Assembly: GCF_016919405.1 (NCBI RefSeq)
Contig: NZ_CP070353.1
Span: 3,100,501 to 3,164,500, forward strand
Direction: 5' to 3'
From: Ensifer sp. PDNC004
Lineage (GTDB): Bacteria; Pseudomonadota; Alphaproteobacteria; Rhizobiales; Rhizobiaceae
DNA length: 64,000 nt
The position numbers were made by a program, and so were the translations under genes. Positions within the stretch are counted from its first letter, which is position 1; every line of letters starts with the position of its first letter. The notes under the pieces are model-generated. The model was not told the origin of the DNA and ran no database searches. It saw only the letters and a list, made by a program, of their open reading frames with translations. Positions 37,827-48,779 of this stretch are shown in pieces.

Positions 37827-38261
37827 TCAGCCGCCGACGTGCTCGACGCTGGCCTCGATCCGTTCCATGTCGTCGTCGGAAAGGCCGAAATGGTGGCCGA
37901 TCTCGTGGATCAGAACGTGGGTGATGATGTCGCCGAGCGTCTCCTCGTTCTCCGCCCAGTAGTCGATGATCGGGCGGCGATAGAGGGTGATGCGGTTCGG
38001 AAACTGGCCGGTTTCCATGGTGAAGCGTTCGCTGATGCCGCTGCCTTCGAAGAGGCCGAGCAGGTCGAAAGGCGTTTCCAGCGCCATGTCCTCGAAAACG
38101 TCGTCGCTCGGGAAGTCGGCAACTTCGATGACAAGGTCGGTCGTCAGCTGGCGGAATTCCTGCGGCAGGTGGCCATAGGCCTCCAGCGCAAGCTGCTCGA
38201 AAGTGGTAAGCGTCGGTGCGTGGCGTTCCCGCCAATCATCGGTCTGGTCAATGCGGGCCAT
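37827..38261 (-). CDS. Metallopeptidase family (zincin-like) protein
   Basis: A 144-residue protein with the zinc motif HVLIHEIGHHFGLSDDDMERIE (HExxH, with a downstream acidic residue) at its C-terminal end and the conserved YRRPIIDYW. This is the predicted minimal gluzincin-like family common in Alphaproteobacteria. ATG 38261 (MARIDQTDD) has AAGGAG 6 bp upstream, so the upstream 23 in-frame codons are not used. Physiological substrate unknown. Confidence 0.88.
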   Translation of the reverse strand: MARIDQTDDWRERHAPTLTTFEQLALEAYGHLPQEFRQLTTDLVIEVADFPSDDVFEDMALETPFDLLGLFEGSGISERFTMETGQFPNRITLYRRPIIDYWAENEETLGDIITHVLIHEIGHHFGLSDDDMERIEASVEHVGG

Positions 38262-38393
38262 AGGCACTCCTTGTTGCCCTCCATATAGCGATTTTGCCTT
38301 TGTTTTTCGAGTGTTGAATTCCTTGACCACAGGGACAGGAATAAATTCTTAGAATTGGCTGTTGACTCATTTAGGAAGCTCTGGAATCTAATA

Positions 38394-38408
38394 GAACATA
38401 ACATGAAC
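38394..38408. promoter_or_regulatory. LexA (SOS) box of imuA-imuB-dnaE2
   Basis: GAAC-N7-GAAC, the alphaproteobacterial LexA operator, 23 bp before the imuA start. Confidence 0.9.
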
Positions 38409-38430
38409 ATACTGATGGGAGTTGACCGTC

Positions 38431-39384
38431 ATGGCCGACACAGCCGTGCAGCGGGAGACGGTACTTTCGCTCCGAGAAACCATAGCCAGGATCGAAAACC
38501 GTCGGCTTCCGGGCGTCGTGCGCACCGCCAAGGCGGCCGATCCCGGCGGCTTCCGTCAACGGGAAGAAGACGAACCAGGCCGCAAGTCGCTGGCGCTCGG
38601 CGTTCCCGATCTGGACGATCTTCTCGAAGGCGGTCTGCCGCTTGAAGGCATGACGGAAATCCGCAATGCCGAGACGCGCGATGCGGGTGCTGCCGCCGGT
38701 TTTGCCGCAGCACTTGGCGTGCTCTGCCAACGGGCGCGGCTTGAGAAGGGAGAGCCGGCCGCCCCCGTTCTCTGGATCAGCCAGTCGATGGCTTCCAACG
38801 AGGCGGGCATGCCCTATGGCCTGGGTCTGAAGGCCTTCGGTCTCGATGTCCGCGGCCTCGTCTTCAGCCTGCCGCGCACGATAAAGGACGCGCTCTGGAT
38901 CGCCGAGGCTGCACTTTCCGTCCCGAGCTTCTGCGCCGTCATTCTCGAAATTCGCGGCAACCCGGCTGCCCTGGCACTCAGCGAGAGCCGGCGCCTGCAT
39001 GTGCGCTCGCGCGCCGGCCACGTCCCCCTTCTGCTTTTGCGCCAATCCGGACACGAGGAGGCGAGCAGCGCCTTCTTCCGCTTCCTCGTCGAGCCGGCGC
39101 CGGCGCGCGAGCGACCGCTACCGGATGGATCGATGCTTCGCGGCAGCATCGGCCATCCCGTCTTTCACGTCATTGCCGAGAAGAGCAGGGCTCCTGCGCC
39201 GCTCGGCTTCTTCCTGGAGTGGAACCCCCATGACCGCCGCCTTTACCCCGTCGAGCCCCTATCAGCCGCTGCTGCGGCAGATCCACAACCAGCGCATTCT
39301 GTCGCTCGCCTTTCCGCATCTTCCGGCCGATCGGGTCGCGCGCAAGCGCTGGGGGAACTCGTGGCTTTCCCGCGGGCGTCCTGA
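38431..39384 (+). CDS. imuA: Mutagenesis protein ImuA
   Basis: SulA/RecA-like accessory protein of the damage-inducible translesion cassette. The 317-residue protein shows LGVPDLDDLLEGGLPLEGMTEI and LWISQSMASNEAGMPYGLGL and the [14 protein letters not shown] end of the conserved part. A Walker A is not intact, as usual for ImuA. ATG 38431 (MADTAVQ) follows GGGAG. The last about 50 codons overlap imuB by 155 bp and translate a low-complexity Ala/Ser tail. Confidence 0.92.
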   Translation: MADTAVQRETVLSLRETIARIENRRLPGVVRTAKAADPGGFRQREEDEPGRKSLALGVPDLDDLLEGGLPLEGMTEIRNAETRDAGAAAGFAAALGVLCQRARLEKGEPAAPVLWISQSMASNEAGMPYGLGLKAFGLDVRGLVFSLPRTIKDALWIAEAALSVPSFCAVILEIRGNPAALALSESRRLHVRSRAGHVPLLLLRQSGHEEASSAFFRFLVEPAPARERPLPDGSMLRGSIGHPVFHVIAEKSRAPAPLGFFLEWNPHDRRLYPVEPLSAAAAADPQPAHSVARLSASSGRSGRAQALGELVAFPRAS

Positions 39385-40852
39385 GCATCCGCCCGTCGTC
39401 TTCGCCGACAAGGTGAAGAGCGCGATGCGTCTTGTCGCGCTCGATGGTTTTGCTGAAAGGCGTGGGTTTCACATCGGCCAGGGTGTCGCCGAAGCGCGGG
39501 CCATGTGTCCCGAGATCGACGTGCTGCCGGCCGATTCCGCCGCCGATCGGGCGCTGCTTGCAGGGCTGGCGGACTGGTGCAGCCGTTACACCCCGCTCGT
39601 CGCGCTTGATGGCGACAGCGGCCTCTTTCTCGACATCACCGGCTGCGCCCATCTTCTCGGCGGGGAAAAGGCGCTGCTTGACGATCTGCTCGCTCGCCTT
39701 TTCCATCTGGGGGTCGAGGCCCGGGCGGCGATCTCCTCGTCCGCTGGGCTCTCTTGGGCGGTGGCGCGTTTCGGCTCCGACGCTATCCTTGCCGAGGACG
39801 AGGCGGCGCGGGCGCTGGCGCCGTTGCCGATGGCAGCACTCCGGCTGCCGCGGGAAACGATCGAAACACTTGGCCGGGTCGGGCTCAAGCAGATCGGCGA
39901 CCTCATCGAGGCGCCGCGGGCGCCGCTTGCCCGCCGGTTCGGCGCAACCCTGCTTCTGCGTCTCGACCAGGCGCTCGGGCGCGAGGACGAGCCGCTGTCG
40001 CCACGGCTGCCGGTCGCTGCGCTTTCGGCGGAGCGGCGTCTCGGCGAGCCGGTCCAGGGTGAAGACGATATATTGGGCCTGACGGAAGAACTGGCACTGC
40101 GGCTGAAACCGGAACTGGAGAAGCGCGGCGAGGGCGGACGCCTGTTCGAACTGCTGCTTTTCCGCGTCGACGGTGCGGTCTTCCGCATCGCCGCCGGTAC
40201 CTCCTCGCCGCTCAACGATCCGCGGCGTGTCGCCGGTCTTTTCCGCGAGCGCCTGCAGGCGGTGCACGACGATCTCGATGCCGGCTTCGGCTTTGAAATC
40301 CTCCGGCTTTCGGTGCCGAAGAGCGAAAAATACGAGGTGATGCAGGAGGATTTCTCCGGCACGCCGGATCGCGCGCGTCCGCTTGCCGCCTTCGCCGACC
40401 GGGTCATGGCGCGGTTCGGCGCAGAAAGCCTCATGGTGCCGGCGCTCTCGGAAAGCCATGTGCCGGAGCGGGCGGCAAGCTTCCGGCCGCTCACGGACTT
40501 GGCGCTGATCGGCAAGGCTGAGGAACCGGCGCAAAACATTCCGGCGCCCCTGCTTGCCGCCGCCGCCCGGCCGCAGCGGCTCTTCCCAAGTCCCGAGCCG
40601 GTTGAGGCGGTTGCCGAGGTGCCAGAGGGGCCGCCGAGAAGCTTTCGCTGGCGGCGCACGCTGCACCGCATCGCGCGGGCCGAGGGGCCGGAGCGGATCG
40701 CCGGCGAATGGTGGCTCGACGGCGAGCCGGCGCTGGAGCGCGACTATTTCCGGGTGGAGGACGATAGCGGCCGGCGGTTCTGGCTGTTTCGCGAGGGTCA
40801 TTATGGCGCCAGCGCCCCGCCACGCTGGTTCATGCATGGAGTCTTCGCATGA
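39230..40852 (+). CDS. imuB: Y-family polymerase-like protein ImuB
   Basis: Catalytically dead DinB-like scaffold that links DnaE2 and ImuA to the beta clamp. 540 residues. The family start [21 protein letters not shown] is near residue 20; [14 protein letters not shown] replaces the active-site acidic motif, consistent with loss of polymerase activity. The little-finger region and an ImuB C-terminal domain ([22 protein letters not shown]) follow. ATG 39230 is chosen because homology begins there, which creates a 155-bp overlap with imuA. Confidence 0.93.
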   Translation: MTAAFTPSSPYQPLLRQIHNQRILSLAFPHLPADRVARKRWGNSWLSRGRPEHPPVVFADKVKSAMRLVALDGFAERRGFHIGQGVAEARAMCPEIDVLPADSAADRALLAGLADWCSRYTPLVALDGDSGLFLDITGCAHLLGGEKALLDDLLARLFHLGVEARAAISSSAGLSWAVARFGSDAILAEDEAARALAPLPMAALRLPRETIETLGRVGLKQIGDLIEAPRAPLARRFGATLLLRLDQALGREDEPLSPRLPVAALSAERRLGEPVQGEDDILGLTEELALRLKPELEKRGEGGRLFELLLFRVDGAVFRIAAGTSSPLNDPRRVAGLFRERLQAVHDDLDAGFGFEILRLSVPKSEKYEVMQEDFSGTPDRARPLAAFADRVMARFGAESLMVPALSESHVPERAASFRPLTDLALIGKAEEPAQNIPAPLLAAAARPQRLFPSPEPVEAVAEVPEGPPRSFRWRRTLHRIARAEGPERIAGEWWLDGEPALERDYFRVEDDSGRRFWLFREGHYGASAPPRWFMHGVFA

Positions 40853-43800
40853 GCGACGTTGCCTCCTATTTCGAGATCGGCGCCTGGTCGAATTTCTCCT
40901 TCCTCGAAGGTGCCTCCCATCCGGGTGAGATGGTGGTTGCGGCGAGCCGCCTCGGTATTGGCGGCCTTGGCATTGCCGATCGCAACACGGTCGCCGGCGT
41001 GGTGCGCGCCCATGCGCAGGCCAAGGTGGAGAAGTCGGCCTTCCAGCCGGGTGCGCGGCTCTCCTTTGCCGAAGACCTGCCCGACGTGCTCGCCTACCCC
41101 CTAAACCGCCGCGGCTGGGGCAATCTCTGCCGGATGCTGAGTGCCGGAAACCTGCGCGCCAAGAAGGGTACCTGCACGCTCTACGAGACCGATCTCATCG
41201 AATGGGGCGAGGATTTGCTTCTCGCGGTGCTGCCGGGTCCCGTCATCGGTGCGCCGGAGGCAACCCTGCTTGCCGATTTCCTCAAGCGGCTGAAACCGCA
41301 TTTTGGCGACCGGCTCTATCTGGCGCTGGTGCCGCGTTATGACGGCTTCGACCAGCTTGCCTTTGCCGGGCTCGCGACCATTGCCCGCCATGCGTCCGTC
41401 AAGCTCGTCGCCACCAACAGTCCTCTGTTCCATGCCGCCGATCGACGGCCGCTTGCCGATGTCGTCACCGCCATCCGCGAGCATGTGACGATCGCCTCGG
41501 CCGGCTATCGGCTGCATGCCAATGCCGAGCGGCATCTGAAGACGCCCGCCGAAATGGCGCGCATTTTTCGCGACTATCCGGAAGCGATCGCCAATACCGG
41601 GCATTTCTTTGGACGCCTGAAGTTCTCGCTGTCGGATCTCGAATATCAATATCCGGATGAGAGTATTCCGGGTGAAACACCGACGCAGACCTTGCGGCGG
41701 CTGACCATGGAAGGCGCGCGCGAGCGGTATCCCGGTGAGATCCCCAAGAAGATTTCGACGCAGATCGAGTACGAGCTCGAATTGATCGCCAGCAAGCGTT
41801 ACGAGCCCTACTTCCTGACGGTGCGAAATATCATGCAGTTTGCGCGCGGTGCCGAGATCCTGTGCCAGGGTCGCGGCTCGGCGGCCAATTCCACCGTCTG
41901 CTACTGTCTGAGGATCACCGAAGTCGATCCGCTTTCGACCACCCTGCTCTTCGATCGTTTCCTCTCGACCGAACGGGACGAGCCGCCGGATATCGACGTC
42001 GATTTCGAGCACGAGAAGCGGGAAGAGGTGATCCAGCACATCTACCGCACTTACGGCAAAGAACATGCGGGGCTGACGGCCGCCGTCATCAGCTACCGGG
42101 CGCGTTCCGCCGGCCGCGAGACCGCCAAGGCGTTCGGGTTCTCGGAAGACGTGCAGTCGGCGCTTGCCGGGTCGGTCTGGGGCTGGTCGGTCGCCGATCT
42201 CTCGGAGCGCGAGGCGCAGGCCGCCGGTCTCGATACGAAGGACCCGACGACCGTGAAGGTTCTCGATTACGCCACCGAGCTGATGAGCTTCCCGCGCCAT
42301 CTCTCCCAGCATGTCGGCGGCTTTGTCATGACCCGCGATCGGCTCGACGAGGTGGTGCCGATCATGAACACGGCGATGCCCGACCGCTTCATGATCGAGT
42401 GGGACAAGGACGACCTCGACACGCTGAAGATCCTGAAGATCGACGTTCTGGCGCTCGGCATGCTGACCTGCATCGCCCGGGCCTTTGACCTGCTCGACCG
42501 GCATTACAATGAGCAGAAGAACCTGCATCAGCTCTTCAAGGATCATCAGGACGCCGTCTACGACATGATCTGCCGGGCCGATACGATCGGCGTCTTCCAG
42601 ATCGAGAGCCGGGCACAGATGAGCATGTTGCCGCGGCTGAAGCCGAAGAAATTCTATGACCTCGTCATCGAGGTGGCGATCGTCCGACCCGGACCGATCC
42701 AGGGCAACATGGTGCATCCCTATCTGAAACGGCGGGAGCAGCACGCACTCGGCATTCCCATCGAATACCCGAGCAAGGAACTGGAGCTCGTTCTGGAGCG
42801 AACGCTTGGCGTGCCGCTCTTTCAGGAGCAGGCAATGCAGATCGCCATCACTGCCGCTGGCTTCTCACCCAGCGAGGCCGACCGGTTACGGCGTGCGATG
42901 GCGACCTTCAAGCGCACCGGGACCATCCATACCTTCCACGAGAAGATGATCGAGGGCATGGTCACGAACGGTTATGACAGGGACTTCGCCGAGCGTTGCT
43001 TCAAGCAGATCGAAGGTTTTGGCGAATACGGTTTTCCCGAAAGCCACGCCGCGTCCTTCGCGCTGCTCGTCTATGTCTCGTCGTGGCTGAAGACCTATTA
43101 TCCGGATGTCTTCTGCGCGGCGCTTCTGAACTCGCAGCCGATGGGCTTTTACGCGCCGGCGCAATTGATACGCGATGCCAGAGAGCATGGGGTGCGGGCG
43201 CGGCCTGTCGATATCAACCATTCGGTCTGGGATGCCGATCTCGAAGATGGGGGCCTGGATCGCAACGCCATCGAACCGCGGCATCGCGAGATGCAGGATG
43301 TGATCAGGACGACGAAAGCGATGCGTCTCGGCTTCGGCTCGATCAAGGGGCTGAAGCAGGAGGAGATCGAGGATAAGCTCGTCGCCAACCGGGGCGCCGG
43401 TTACGCAACGGTGCGCGATCTCTGGCTGCGCTCCGGCCTCTCCCGTTCCGCGCTCGAAAGGCTTGCCGACGCGGATGCCTTCCGCTCGATCGGGCTTGAT
43501 CGTCGCAAGGCGCTCTGGGCGGTGAAGGCGCTCGACGAAAAAAGCGCTGCCGAGCGGCTGCCGCTTTTCGAGGGGGCTGCGAGAGAGGAGTTGCGGCCCG
43601 AGCCGGCGATGCTCCTGCCGGAGATGCTGGCGGGTGAGCAGGTGATCAACGACTACCGCTATCTCTCCTTCTCACTGAAGGCGCATCCGGTTTCCTTCCT
43701 CAGAGATACACTTGCCGCACAGGGGATCGTGCAGAGCCGCATGCTTGCGACCGCCCCGGTCGGGCGGCGGGTGACCGTTGCCGGGCTGGTGCTCGTCCGC

Positions 43801-44217
43801 CAGCGCCCGGGTTCGGCCAAGGGCGTCATCTTCATGACGATCGAGGACGAGACCGGTGTTGCCAATGCGATCGTCTGGCCGAAGGTGTTTGCGACCTATC
43901 GGCCGGTGGTCATGGGCGCGCGTCTCGTGAAGATCCGCGGCCGGCTGCAGCGCGAAAGCAGCGTCATTCATGTGGTCGCCGAACATATCGAGGACATCAC
44001 GCCGATGCTCGGGCTGTTGCGCAAGGAGGCGCGGCGGTTCGGCGCAAGCGAGCGTGCCGACGAAGCGCTGAGACCGACCGGTGACGCGCGCATGAAACGG
44101 GCGCAAGGCGACCAGCGCCTACCGATGGCCCGCCACTCCGGCAGTAATTCCAGCAATCCGGATCGGGCGACAGCCGAGATGGCTGAGGTGATGCCGAAGG
44201 GGCGCAACTTCCATTGA
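40849..44217 (+). CDS. dnaE2: Error-prone DNA polymerase DnaE2
   Basis: C-family polymerase that does mutagenic lesion bypass with ImuA/ImuB. The 1122-residue protein has an N-terminal PHP domain ([18 protein letters not shown]), the polymerase active-site block [21 protein letters not shown] near residue 375, [17 protein letters not shown], and a C-terminal OB fold ([25 protein letters not shown]). It overlaps imuB by 4 bp, so the whole cassette is one SOS operon. Confidence 0.96.
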   Translation: MSDVASYFEIGAWSNFSFLEGASHPGEMVVAASRLGIGGLGIADRNTVAGVVRAHAQAKVEKSAFQPGARLSFAEDLPDVLAYPLNRRGWGNLCRMLSAGNLRAKKGTCTLYETDLIEWGEDLLLAVLPGPVIGAPEATLLADFLKRLKPHFGDRLYLALVPRYDGFDQLAFAGLATIARHASVKLVATNSPLFHAADRRPLADVVTAIREHVTIASAGYRLHANAERHLKTPAEMARIFRDYPEAIANTGHFFGRLKFSLSDLEYQYPDESIPGETPTQTLRRLTMEGARERYPGEIPKKISTQIEYELELIASKRYEPYFLTVRNIMQFARGAEILCQGRGSAANSTVCYCLRITEVDPLSTTLLFDRFLSTERDEPPDIDVDFEHEKREEVIQHIYRTYGKEHAGLTAAVISYRARSAGRETAKAFGFSEDVQSALAGSVWGWSVADLSEREAQAAGLDTKDPTTVKVLDYATELMSFPRHLSQHVGGFVMTRDRLDEVVPIMNTAMPDRFMIEWDKDDLDTLKILKIDVLALGMLTCIARAFDLLDRHYNEQKNLHQLFKDHQDAVYDMICRADTIGVFQIESRAQMSMLPRLKPKKFYDLVIEVAIVRPGPIQGNMVHPYLKRREQHALGIPIEYPSKELELVLERTLGVPLFQEQAMQIAITAAGFSPSEADRLRRAMATFKRTGTIHTFHEKMIEGMVTNGYDRDFAERCFKQIEGFGEYGFPESHAASFALLVYVSSWLKTYYPDVFCAALLNSQPMGFYAPAQLIRDAREHGVRARPVDINHSVWDADLEDGGLDRNAIEPRHREMQDVIRTTKAMRLGFGSIKGLKQEEIEDKLVANRGAGYATVRDLWLRSGLSRSALERLADADAFRSIGLDRRKALWAVKALDEKSAAERLPLFEGAAREELRPEPAMLLPEMLAGEQVINDYRYLSFSLKAHPVSFLRDTLAAQGIVQSRMLATAPVGRRVTVAGLVLVRQRPGSAKGVIFMTIEDETGVANAIVWPKVFATYRPVVMGARLVKIRGRLQRESSVIHVVAEHIEDITPMLGLLRKEARRFGASERADEALRPTGDARMKRAQGDQRLPMARHSGSNSSNPDRATAEMAEVMPKGRNFH

Positions 44218-44459
44218 AAGCCTCCGGCTTAGGCTTTATCGCCTCTCAAGTGAGTGGGCTGTCTGGGGAAGCGCTGCCGGGTCGCCGGAAGGATTCTACG
44301 GAATGCTTCCGGCGCAGGTCACGGGCAGGGTTTCCCGCGGTCGCGATCGGAGGTGTGTAAAAATGTCGCAGGCTGCGCGCCTCGCGACCCATTCAGGGTT
44401 TGCAGGATCAGTCGCCCAGGAATCTCTAAAATTCTGAAAAGGCGAAGTTTTTTGTCAAG
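44218..44459. other. Gap after dnaE2
   Basis: About 240 bp with no gene and no obvious terminator hairpin; GC falls towards the bfd promoter at its right end. Confidence 0.5.
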
Positions 44460-44476
44460 TTTAGAGTCGTTCTAAT
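44460..44476. promoter_or_regulatory. Irr-type iron control element (ICE)
   Basis: TTTAGAG-TCG-TTCTAAT matches the ICE consensus TTTAGAA-N3-TTCTAAA at 12 of 14 fixed positions. It lies about 100 bp before bfd. In rhizobia Irr binds such sites and represses or activates iron genes; it should control storage here. Confidence 0.75.
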
Positions 44477-44576
44477 CCACCCGCAACTTCCGCTCGCGGA
44501 GTTTTTAGTTGACACTAAATGTCCTGTTTTGCTTTATGCGCTGATAAAGGGCGTTGCGTACGACAGGCGAGACGAC

Positions 44577-44888
44577 ATGCTGGTTTGCAGCTGCAATTTC
44601 ATCACGGAAAAGGAGATCGAGGACACGATCATTGGTCTCCTCGACGAGGACTGTTGGCAGCTGATCGTGCCGGCGAAAGTCTACCACGCGATGGAAAAAC
44701 GTGGCCGTTGCTGCGGCTGTTTCCCCAATGTCGTCGACATCATCATCCGCACCACCGAGCAATATCACGCGCACCGCGACTCGACGGACGCAGAGATATT
44801 TGATTTCATGACCCGCCTCAGACAATTCCACGACGACAACCGGAGGGCGGATCTTGAAAGGCGACAAAAAAGTCATCGAGCAGCTTAA
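44577..44888 (+). CDS. bfd: Bacterioferritin-associated ferredoxin-like protein
   Basis: Small [2Fe-2S] protein expected to deliver electrons to bacterioferritin for iron release. The 103-residue protein starts [16 protein letters not shown] and contains [15 protein letters not shown]; Cys-x-Cys and Cys-Cys-x-Cys supply the cluster ligands. The C-terminal 35 residues are charged and more variable than in E. coli Bfd. ATG 44577 is the family start. It overlaps the bfr gene. Confidence 0.85.
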   Translation: MLVCSCNFITEKEIEDTIIGLLDEDCWQLIVPAKVYHAMEKRGRCCGCFPNVVDIIIRTTEQYHAHRDSTDAEIFDFMTRLRQFHDDNRRADLERRQKSHRAA

Positions 44889-45345
44889 CGAAGCGCTCTA
44901 TCTCGAACTCGGTGCCGTCAACCAGTATTGGCTGCATTACCGCCTCCTCGAAGACTGGGGCTATACGCTTCTCGCCAAGAAGGAGCGGGCCGAATCCATC
45001 GAGGAGATGCAGCATGCCGACAAGCTCGTCGCGCGCATCATCTTCCTTGAAGGCCATCCCAACCTGCAGACGGTTGCGCCGCTGCGCATCGGCCAGAACG
45101 TCAAGGAAGTGCTGAAGGCGGACCTCGCCGGCGAATACGACGCCCGCACCGCCTACAAGAAATCCCGCGACATCTGTCATGCCGCCGGAGACTATGTCTC
45201 CATGAAGCTCTTCGAAGAGCTGCTCGCTGACGAGGAAGGCCATATCGACTTCCTCGAAACCCAGCTCGAGCTGCTCGACAAGATCGGCGAAGAGAAATAC
45301 GGCCAGCTCAATGCTTCGCCTGCCAACGAGGCCGAATCCGACTGA
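44854..45345 (+). CDS. bfr: Bacterioferritin
   Basis: 24-mer iron-storage protein with haem and a di-iron ferroxidase centre. 163 residues. Ligands visible: Glu18 in [11 protein letters not shown], Glu51/Met52/His54 in EEMQHAD (Met52 = haem ligand), Glu94 in [11 protein letters not shown], Glu127/His130 in DEEGHIDFL. The start is TTG 44854 with GGAGG 8 bp upstream, inside the bfd reading frame by 35 bp, so synthesis is coupled to bfd. Confidence 0.96.
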   Translation: MKGDKKVIEQLNEALYLELGAVNQYWLHYRLLEDWGYTLLAKKERAESIEEMQHADKLVARIIFLEGHPNLQTVAPLRIGQNVKEVLKADLAGEYDARTAYKKSRDICHAAGDYVSMKLFEELLADEEGHIDFLETQLELLDKIGEEKYGQLNASPANEAESD

Positions 45346-45368
45346 GCCTGGTGAAAGCCTAGAAATAC

Positions 45369-45394
45369 AAAGGCCGGCGATCTAGCCGGCCTTT
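45369..45394. terminator. Bidirectional terminator between bfr and rppH
   Basis: Perfect 10-bp stem AAAGGCCGGC/GCCGGCCTTT with a 6-nt loop, between the convergent bfr and rppH genes. The A/T ends can serve both strands. Confidence 0.85.
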
Positions 45395-45421
45395 GTCGTT
45401 TCAGGAGCGCGCAGCGCCGGT

Positions 45422-45943
45422 TCACGGCGCCAGATGCGTGAAAGCCGCGACCACTTCCTCGTAGACCTTGCGCTTGAACGGCACGATCAGCTCCGGCAGG
45501 TCGCGCATCGGCTTCCATTCCCAGGCGTCGAATTCCGGTTCGTGCCCGCCCGGCGGCGGGTTGATGGCGATCTCGTTTTCCTCGCCTTCGAAGCGGAAGG
45601 CATACCAGCGCTGCGTCTGGCCGCGATACTTGCCCTTGAGGCCGATGCCGATCAGGTGTTCGGGCAGATCGTAGTTGATCCAACCGGGCGCTTCCGCAAG
45701 CAGCGAGACGGTGCTCATGCCGGTCTCTTCGTAGAGCTCGCGATAGGCCGCCTTCAGCGGGTCTTCGTTCTTGTCGATGCCACCCTGCGGCATCTGCCAT
45801 TGCTGCGGCGAGCCGTCATATTCGGAATTGCCGACGGCGATGCGATGGCCGGCCCAGACGAGGCCCGACCGGTTCAGCACCATTACGCCGACACAGGGGC
45901 GATAGGGAAGGTCGTCCGCCTTCAGTTTCTTGTCCTTGCTCAT
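45422..45943 (-). CDS. rppH: RNA pyrophosphohydrolase RppH
   Basis: Nudix enzyme that removes pyrophosphate from 5' triphosphate RNA ends, starting mRNA decay; also called IalA/NudH in rhizobia. 173 residues, with [22 protein letters not shown], the Nudix box [22 protein letters not shown] and [18 protein letters not shown] 45943 (MSKDKKLK) is the family start. The frame continues upstream through a non-homologous stretch. Confidence 0.95.
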   Translation of the reverse strand: MSKDKKLKADDLPYRPCVGVMVLNRSGLVWAGHRIAVGNSEYDGSPQQWQMPQGGIDKNEDPLKAAYRELYEETGMSTVSLLAEAPGWINYDLPEHLIGIGLKGKYRGQTQRWYAFRFEGEENEIAINPPPGGHEPEFDAWEWKPMRDLPELIVPFKRKVYEEVVAAFTHLAP

Positions 45944-45995
45944 CGGCTGCCTCTTCTTTGCAAACGTCGATTGGTCCCATCGGGACGGCTTTAAG

Positions 45996-47210
45996 CTAGT
46001 TCTGTTGCGGATCCTTGACGAGCGCGGAAACGCCGACGATCTCGATGCCGCGGGCCTGTGCCTCGCTGACCCAGGAGGCAATCGCGCCGACGCTTTCGTC
46101 GAAGGCGGAAGCGACGCCGATGGCAGTACCGTTGCGGCGCGCGATGCGCTCGAGTTCGTCGAGCTTGCGCAGGATCGCGCCGCGGCTGAGTTCACTGTCG
46201 AGCGTCAGGTCGGCAAAGCCGTGCGGCACGTCGAAGGCGCCGGCAAGCTTGCCGGAGAGCGATTGCGCCGAGGTCCCGTCGTCGAGGAACAGCAGGCCGC
46301 GCTTGCCGAGATCGCGCATGACCGGCTCCAACGCATCGGCATCGGACAGGAAGCGGCCGCCAAGATAATTCATGACGCCGGTATAGTTGGTGATCTCGGC
46401 GAGGTTGCGGTGCAGTTCCGCGAGGTTCTTCTTTTCGCTGAGGCCGACGCGCAGCGCATTGGGGCCGGGATCGTTGGCCGGATAGTCGAACGGCTCCATC
46501 GGCAATTGCAGCAGGATCTCGTGGCCGCTCCGGCGCGCTTCCTGCATCCAGCGCTGCAGGCTGTTTCCGGCCGTGGCAAAGCCGAGTGTCACCTCGCCCG
46601 GCAGGTCGCGGATCGCCTTCTGGGTTCCCGTCTGGCTGAGGCCGAGCCCGCCGACGACAAGTGCGATGCGCGTGCCGCGCGCACCCGACCAGGGGCGTGC
46701 ATATTGATCGAGTGGACGCAGTCCGTCGGGGCCGATGGTCGGCAGGCGCCCGGCGGGGCTTTCTTCCAGCAGGTCGTCATTGGGCATCGCCGCCATGCGC
46801 GGATCCTGGCCGCGGATCGGACCGACATTGATCAGCGCCGGACCCTTGCCGTCGCGGCCGCGTGGCGAGAACGTCGTGACGGTGGAGCCGTCGTCGGTGA
46901 GCGTGCGCTCGACATCGGCGCCGGAATAGGCCGTCCCCGGCGTCATCGTTCCGGAACCGACGCCCGTCCGGCCGCTTTCCGGATTGGATGCCTTGTCGCC
47001 CGGGCTCTTCGCCTTCTCGGCGGTTGCGACCGGCGACGCGGGATCACGCCGCAAACCGTCCGGCGAAAGCGTGTTCCAGGCGGAAAGGCCAATCACCGCG
47101 GCGATGCAAAGGCCGGCAAGAGAAAACCCGAGCAGCCGTCGGGGATTGCGCTTCGACGCTGGCTTGGCCCGCCGGTTCTGGCCGAGCGGTGCATTGAGAT
47201 CAGTTCCCAA
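45996..47210 (-). CDS. Divergent polysaccharide deacetylase (YibQ/DUF610)
   Basis: A 404-residue single-pass membrane protein (helix at about residues 26-46, [20 protein letters not shown]) with a Ser/Thr/Gly-rich linker and a periplasmic YibQ-type deacetylase domain: [43 protein letters not shown] and [11 protein letters not shown]. It follows ctpA-envC in many rhizobia and is thought to act at the cell envelope; the substrate is not known. Confidence 0.9.
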   Translation of the reverse strand: MGTDLNAPLGQNRRAKPASKRNPRRLLGFSLAGLCIAAVIGLSAWNTLSPDGLRRDPASPVATAEKAKSPGDKASNPESGRTGVGSGTMTPGTAYSGADVERTLTDDGSTVTTFSPRGRDGKGPALINVGPIRGQDPRMAAMPNDDLLEESPAGRLPTIGPDGLRPLDQYARPWSGARGTRIALVVGGLGLSQTGTQKAIRDLPGEVTLGFATAGNSLQRWMQEARRSGHEILLQLPMEPFDYPANDPGPNALRVGLSEKKNLAELHRNLAEITNYTGVMNYLGGRFLSDADALEPVMRDLGKRGLLFLDDGTSAQSLSGKLAGAFDVPHGFADLTLDSELSRGAILRKLDELERIARRNGTAIGVASAFDESVGAIASWVSEAQARGIEIVGVSALVKDPQQN

Positions 47211-47402
47211 AACGGAGCCTCGGTCGAGCTGTGGGATGTTGCCGCTGGAGCGAGGCCGGCGCCAGGACGCGTGCCGATCCTCTCCCGTCGCACGCCGTAT
47301 GCCTTCGAAGAATCAGTGGCCGCGGCAGCGCTTGCTAACCCTATAATTTAGTGGCGAAGGCTTGACCAGTGCATCGGCCGGCCCGGCCATGAAGCCAAAC
47401 GC

Positions 47403-47438
47403 AAAGCGCCGCATGTTCGGGTGAACATGCGGCGCTTT
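47403..47438. terminator. Long hairpin terminator downstream of ctpA
   Basis: Perfect 16-bp stem (47403-47418 with 47423-47438) and a GGGT loop, ending AAAG.../...CTTT. It lies just beyond the ctpA stop on the minus strand. Confidence 0.8.
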
Positions 47439-47456
47439 GTTTCGTGTCTGTCAGGT

Positions 47457-48779
47457 TTACTTCTTCAGCTGCGCCTGTTCGGGGCTCGCCGGGAAGGACG
47501 GGTCCGTCTTCTTGCCGCGCAGAAGGTCGAGCGCGTAGTTCAGCTGCAGGTCGTCCTTGGTTTCCGGCGGGACATAGGCGACCGAGCCGGAGCCTTCGTC
47601 GGTCTCGCTCTGGCCCTGGATGTGGCCACGCAGATCGGACTCGCCCTGAGCCTCGACCTTGCCGAGCAGTTCCGGCGGAAGCGGCTGTTCGACCTTGACG
47701 TCGGGCGTGATGCCCGTGCCCTGGATCGATTTGCCCGACGGCGTGTAGTAGAGCGCGGTCGTCAGACGCAACGCACCAGCTTCGCCGAGCGGGATGATCG
47801 TCTGGACCGAACCCTTGCCGAAAGAGCGGGTGCCGAGCACGGTTGCGCGCTTCAGGTCCTGCAGGGCGCCGGCGACGATTTCCGAAGCGGAAGCAGAGCC
47901 GCCGTTGACCAGCACGATCACCGGCTTGCCATCGGTCAGGTCGCCCGGCGTGGCGTTGAAGCGGCGGGTCTCGTCCGGGTTACGGCCGCGGGTCGAAACG
48001 ACTTCGCCGCGCTCCAGGAAGGCGTCGGAGACGTTGATCGCCTGGTCGAGCAGACCGCCCGGGTTGAGGCGCAGGTCGAGCACGTAGCCCTTCAGCTTGT
48101 CGGCCGGCACTTCCGCCTTGATCTTCTCGATGCCCTTCTTCAGGTCGTCATAGGTCTTTTCAGTGAAGGATATGACGCGCAGGTAGCCGACATCGCCTTC
48201 GGTGCGGAACTTGACCGCGCGAACGGCGATGACGTCGCGGACGATCGTCAGTTCGATCGGCTTGTCCGCACCCTTGCGCAGGATCGTCAGCTTGATCGGG
48301 GTGCCGATGGCGCCGCGCATCTTTTCGACCGCGTCCTCGAGCTTCAGGCCGCGAACGTCCGCCCCGTCGATCTTGGAAATGAAGTCGCCGGCAAGCACGC
48401 CGGCGCGCGCTGCGGGCGTGTCGTCGATCGGGCTCGTGACCTTGACGAGGTCGTCTTCCATCGTCACTTCGATGCCGAGGCCACCGAATTCACCGCGGGT
48501 CTGGGTGCGCATGTCCTCGGCGTCGGCCGAGTTCATGTAGCTCGAATGCGGGTCGAGCGAGGAAAGCATGCCGTTGATGGCGTTCTCGATCAGCTTGTCG
48601 TCCTGCGGCGGCGTCACGTATTGCGCCCGCACGCGTTCGAACACGTCGCCGAAGATTGCCAGTTCGCGGTAGGTCGAGGTGTTGGCAGCGACGGCCGGAA
48701 CGACAGCCGAATAAACCACGCCCATCGCGGTCGCGCCCATCAGCGCCCCGACCAGAACAAGTGAAGCCCTACGTATCAT
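47457..48779 (-). CDS. ctpA: C-terminal processing peptidase (S41)
   Basis: Periplasmic serine protease. 440 residues: signal anchor MIRRASLVLVGALMGATAMG, a PDZ domain (GGLGIEVTMEDDLVKVTSPIDDTPA, about residues 95-180) and the S41 core with VNGGSASASEIVAGAL (catalytic Ser) and GTRSFGKGSVQ (catalytic Lys). ATG 48779 overlaps the envC stop by 11 bp, so the pair is coupled; EnvC-type activators and Ctp proteases both act in peptidoglycan remodelling. Confidence 0.95.
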   Translation of the reverse strand: MIRRASLVLVGALMGATAMGVVYSAVVPAVAANTSTYRELAIFGDVFERVRAQYVTPPQDDKLIENAINGMLSSLDPHSSYMNSADAEDMRTQTRGEFGGLGIEVTMEDDLVKVTSPIDDTPAARAGVLAGDFISKIDGADVRGLKLEDAVEKMRGAIGTPIKLTILRKGADKPIELTIVRDVIAVRAVKFRTEGDVGYLRVISFTEKTYDDLKKGIEKIKAEVPADKLKGYVLDLRLNPGGLLDQAINVSDAFLERGEVVSTRGRNPDETRRFNATPGDLTDGKPVIVLVNGGSASASEIVAGALQDLKRATVLGTRSFGKGSVQTIIPLGEAGALRLTTALYYTPSGKSIQGTGITPDVKVEQPLPPELLGKVEAQGESDLRGHIQGQSETDEGSGSVAYVPPETKDDLQLNYALDLLRGKKTDPSFPASPEQAQLKK

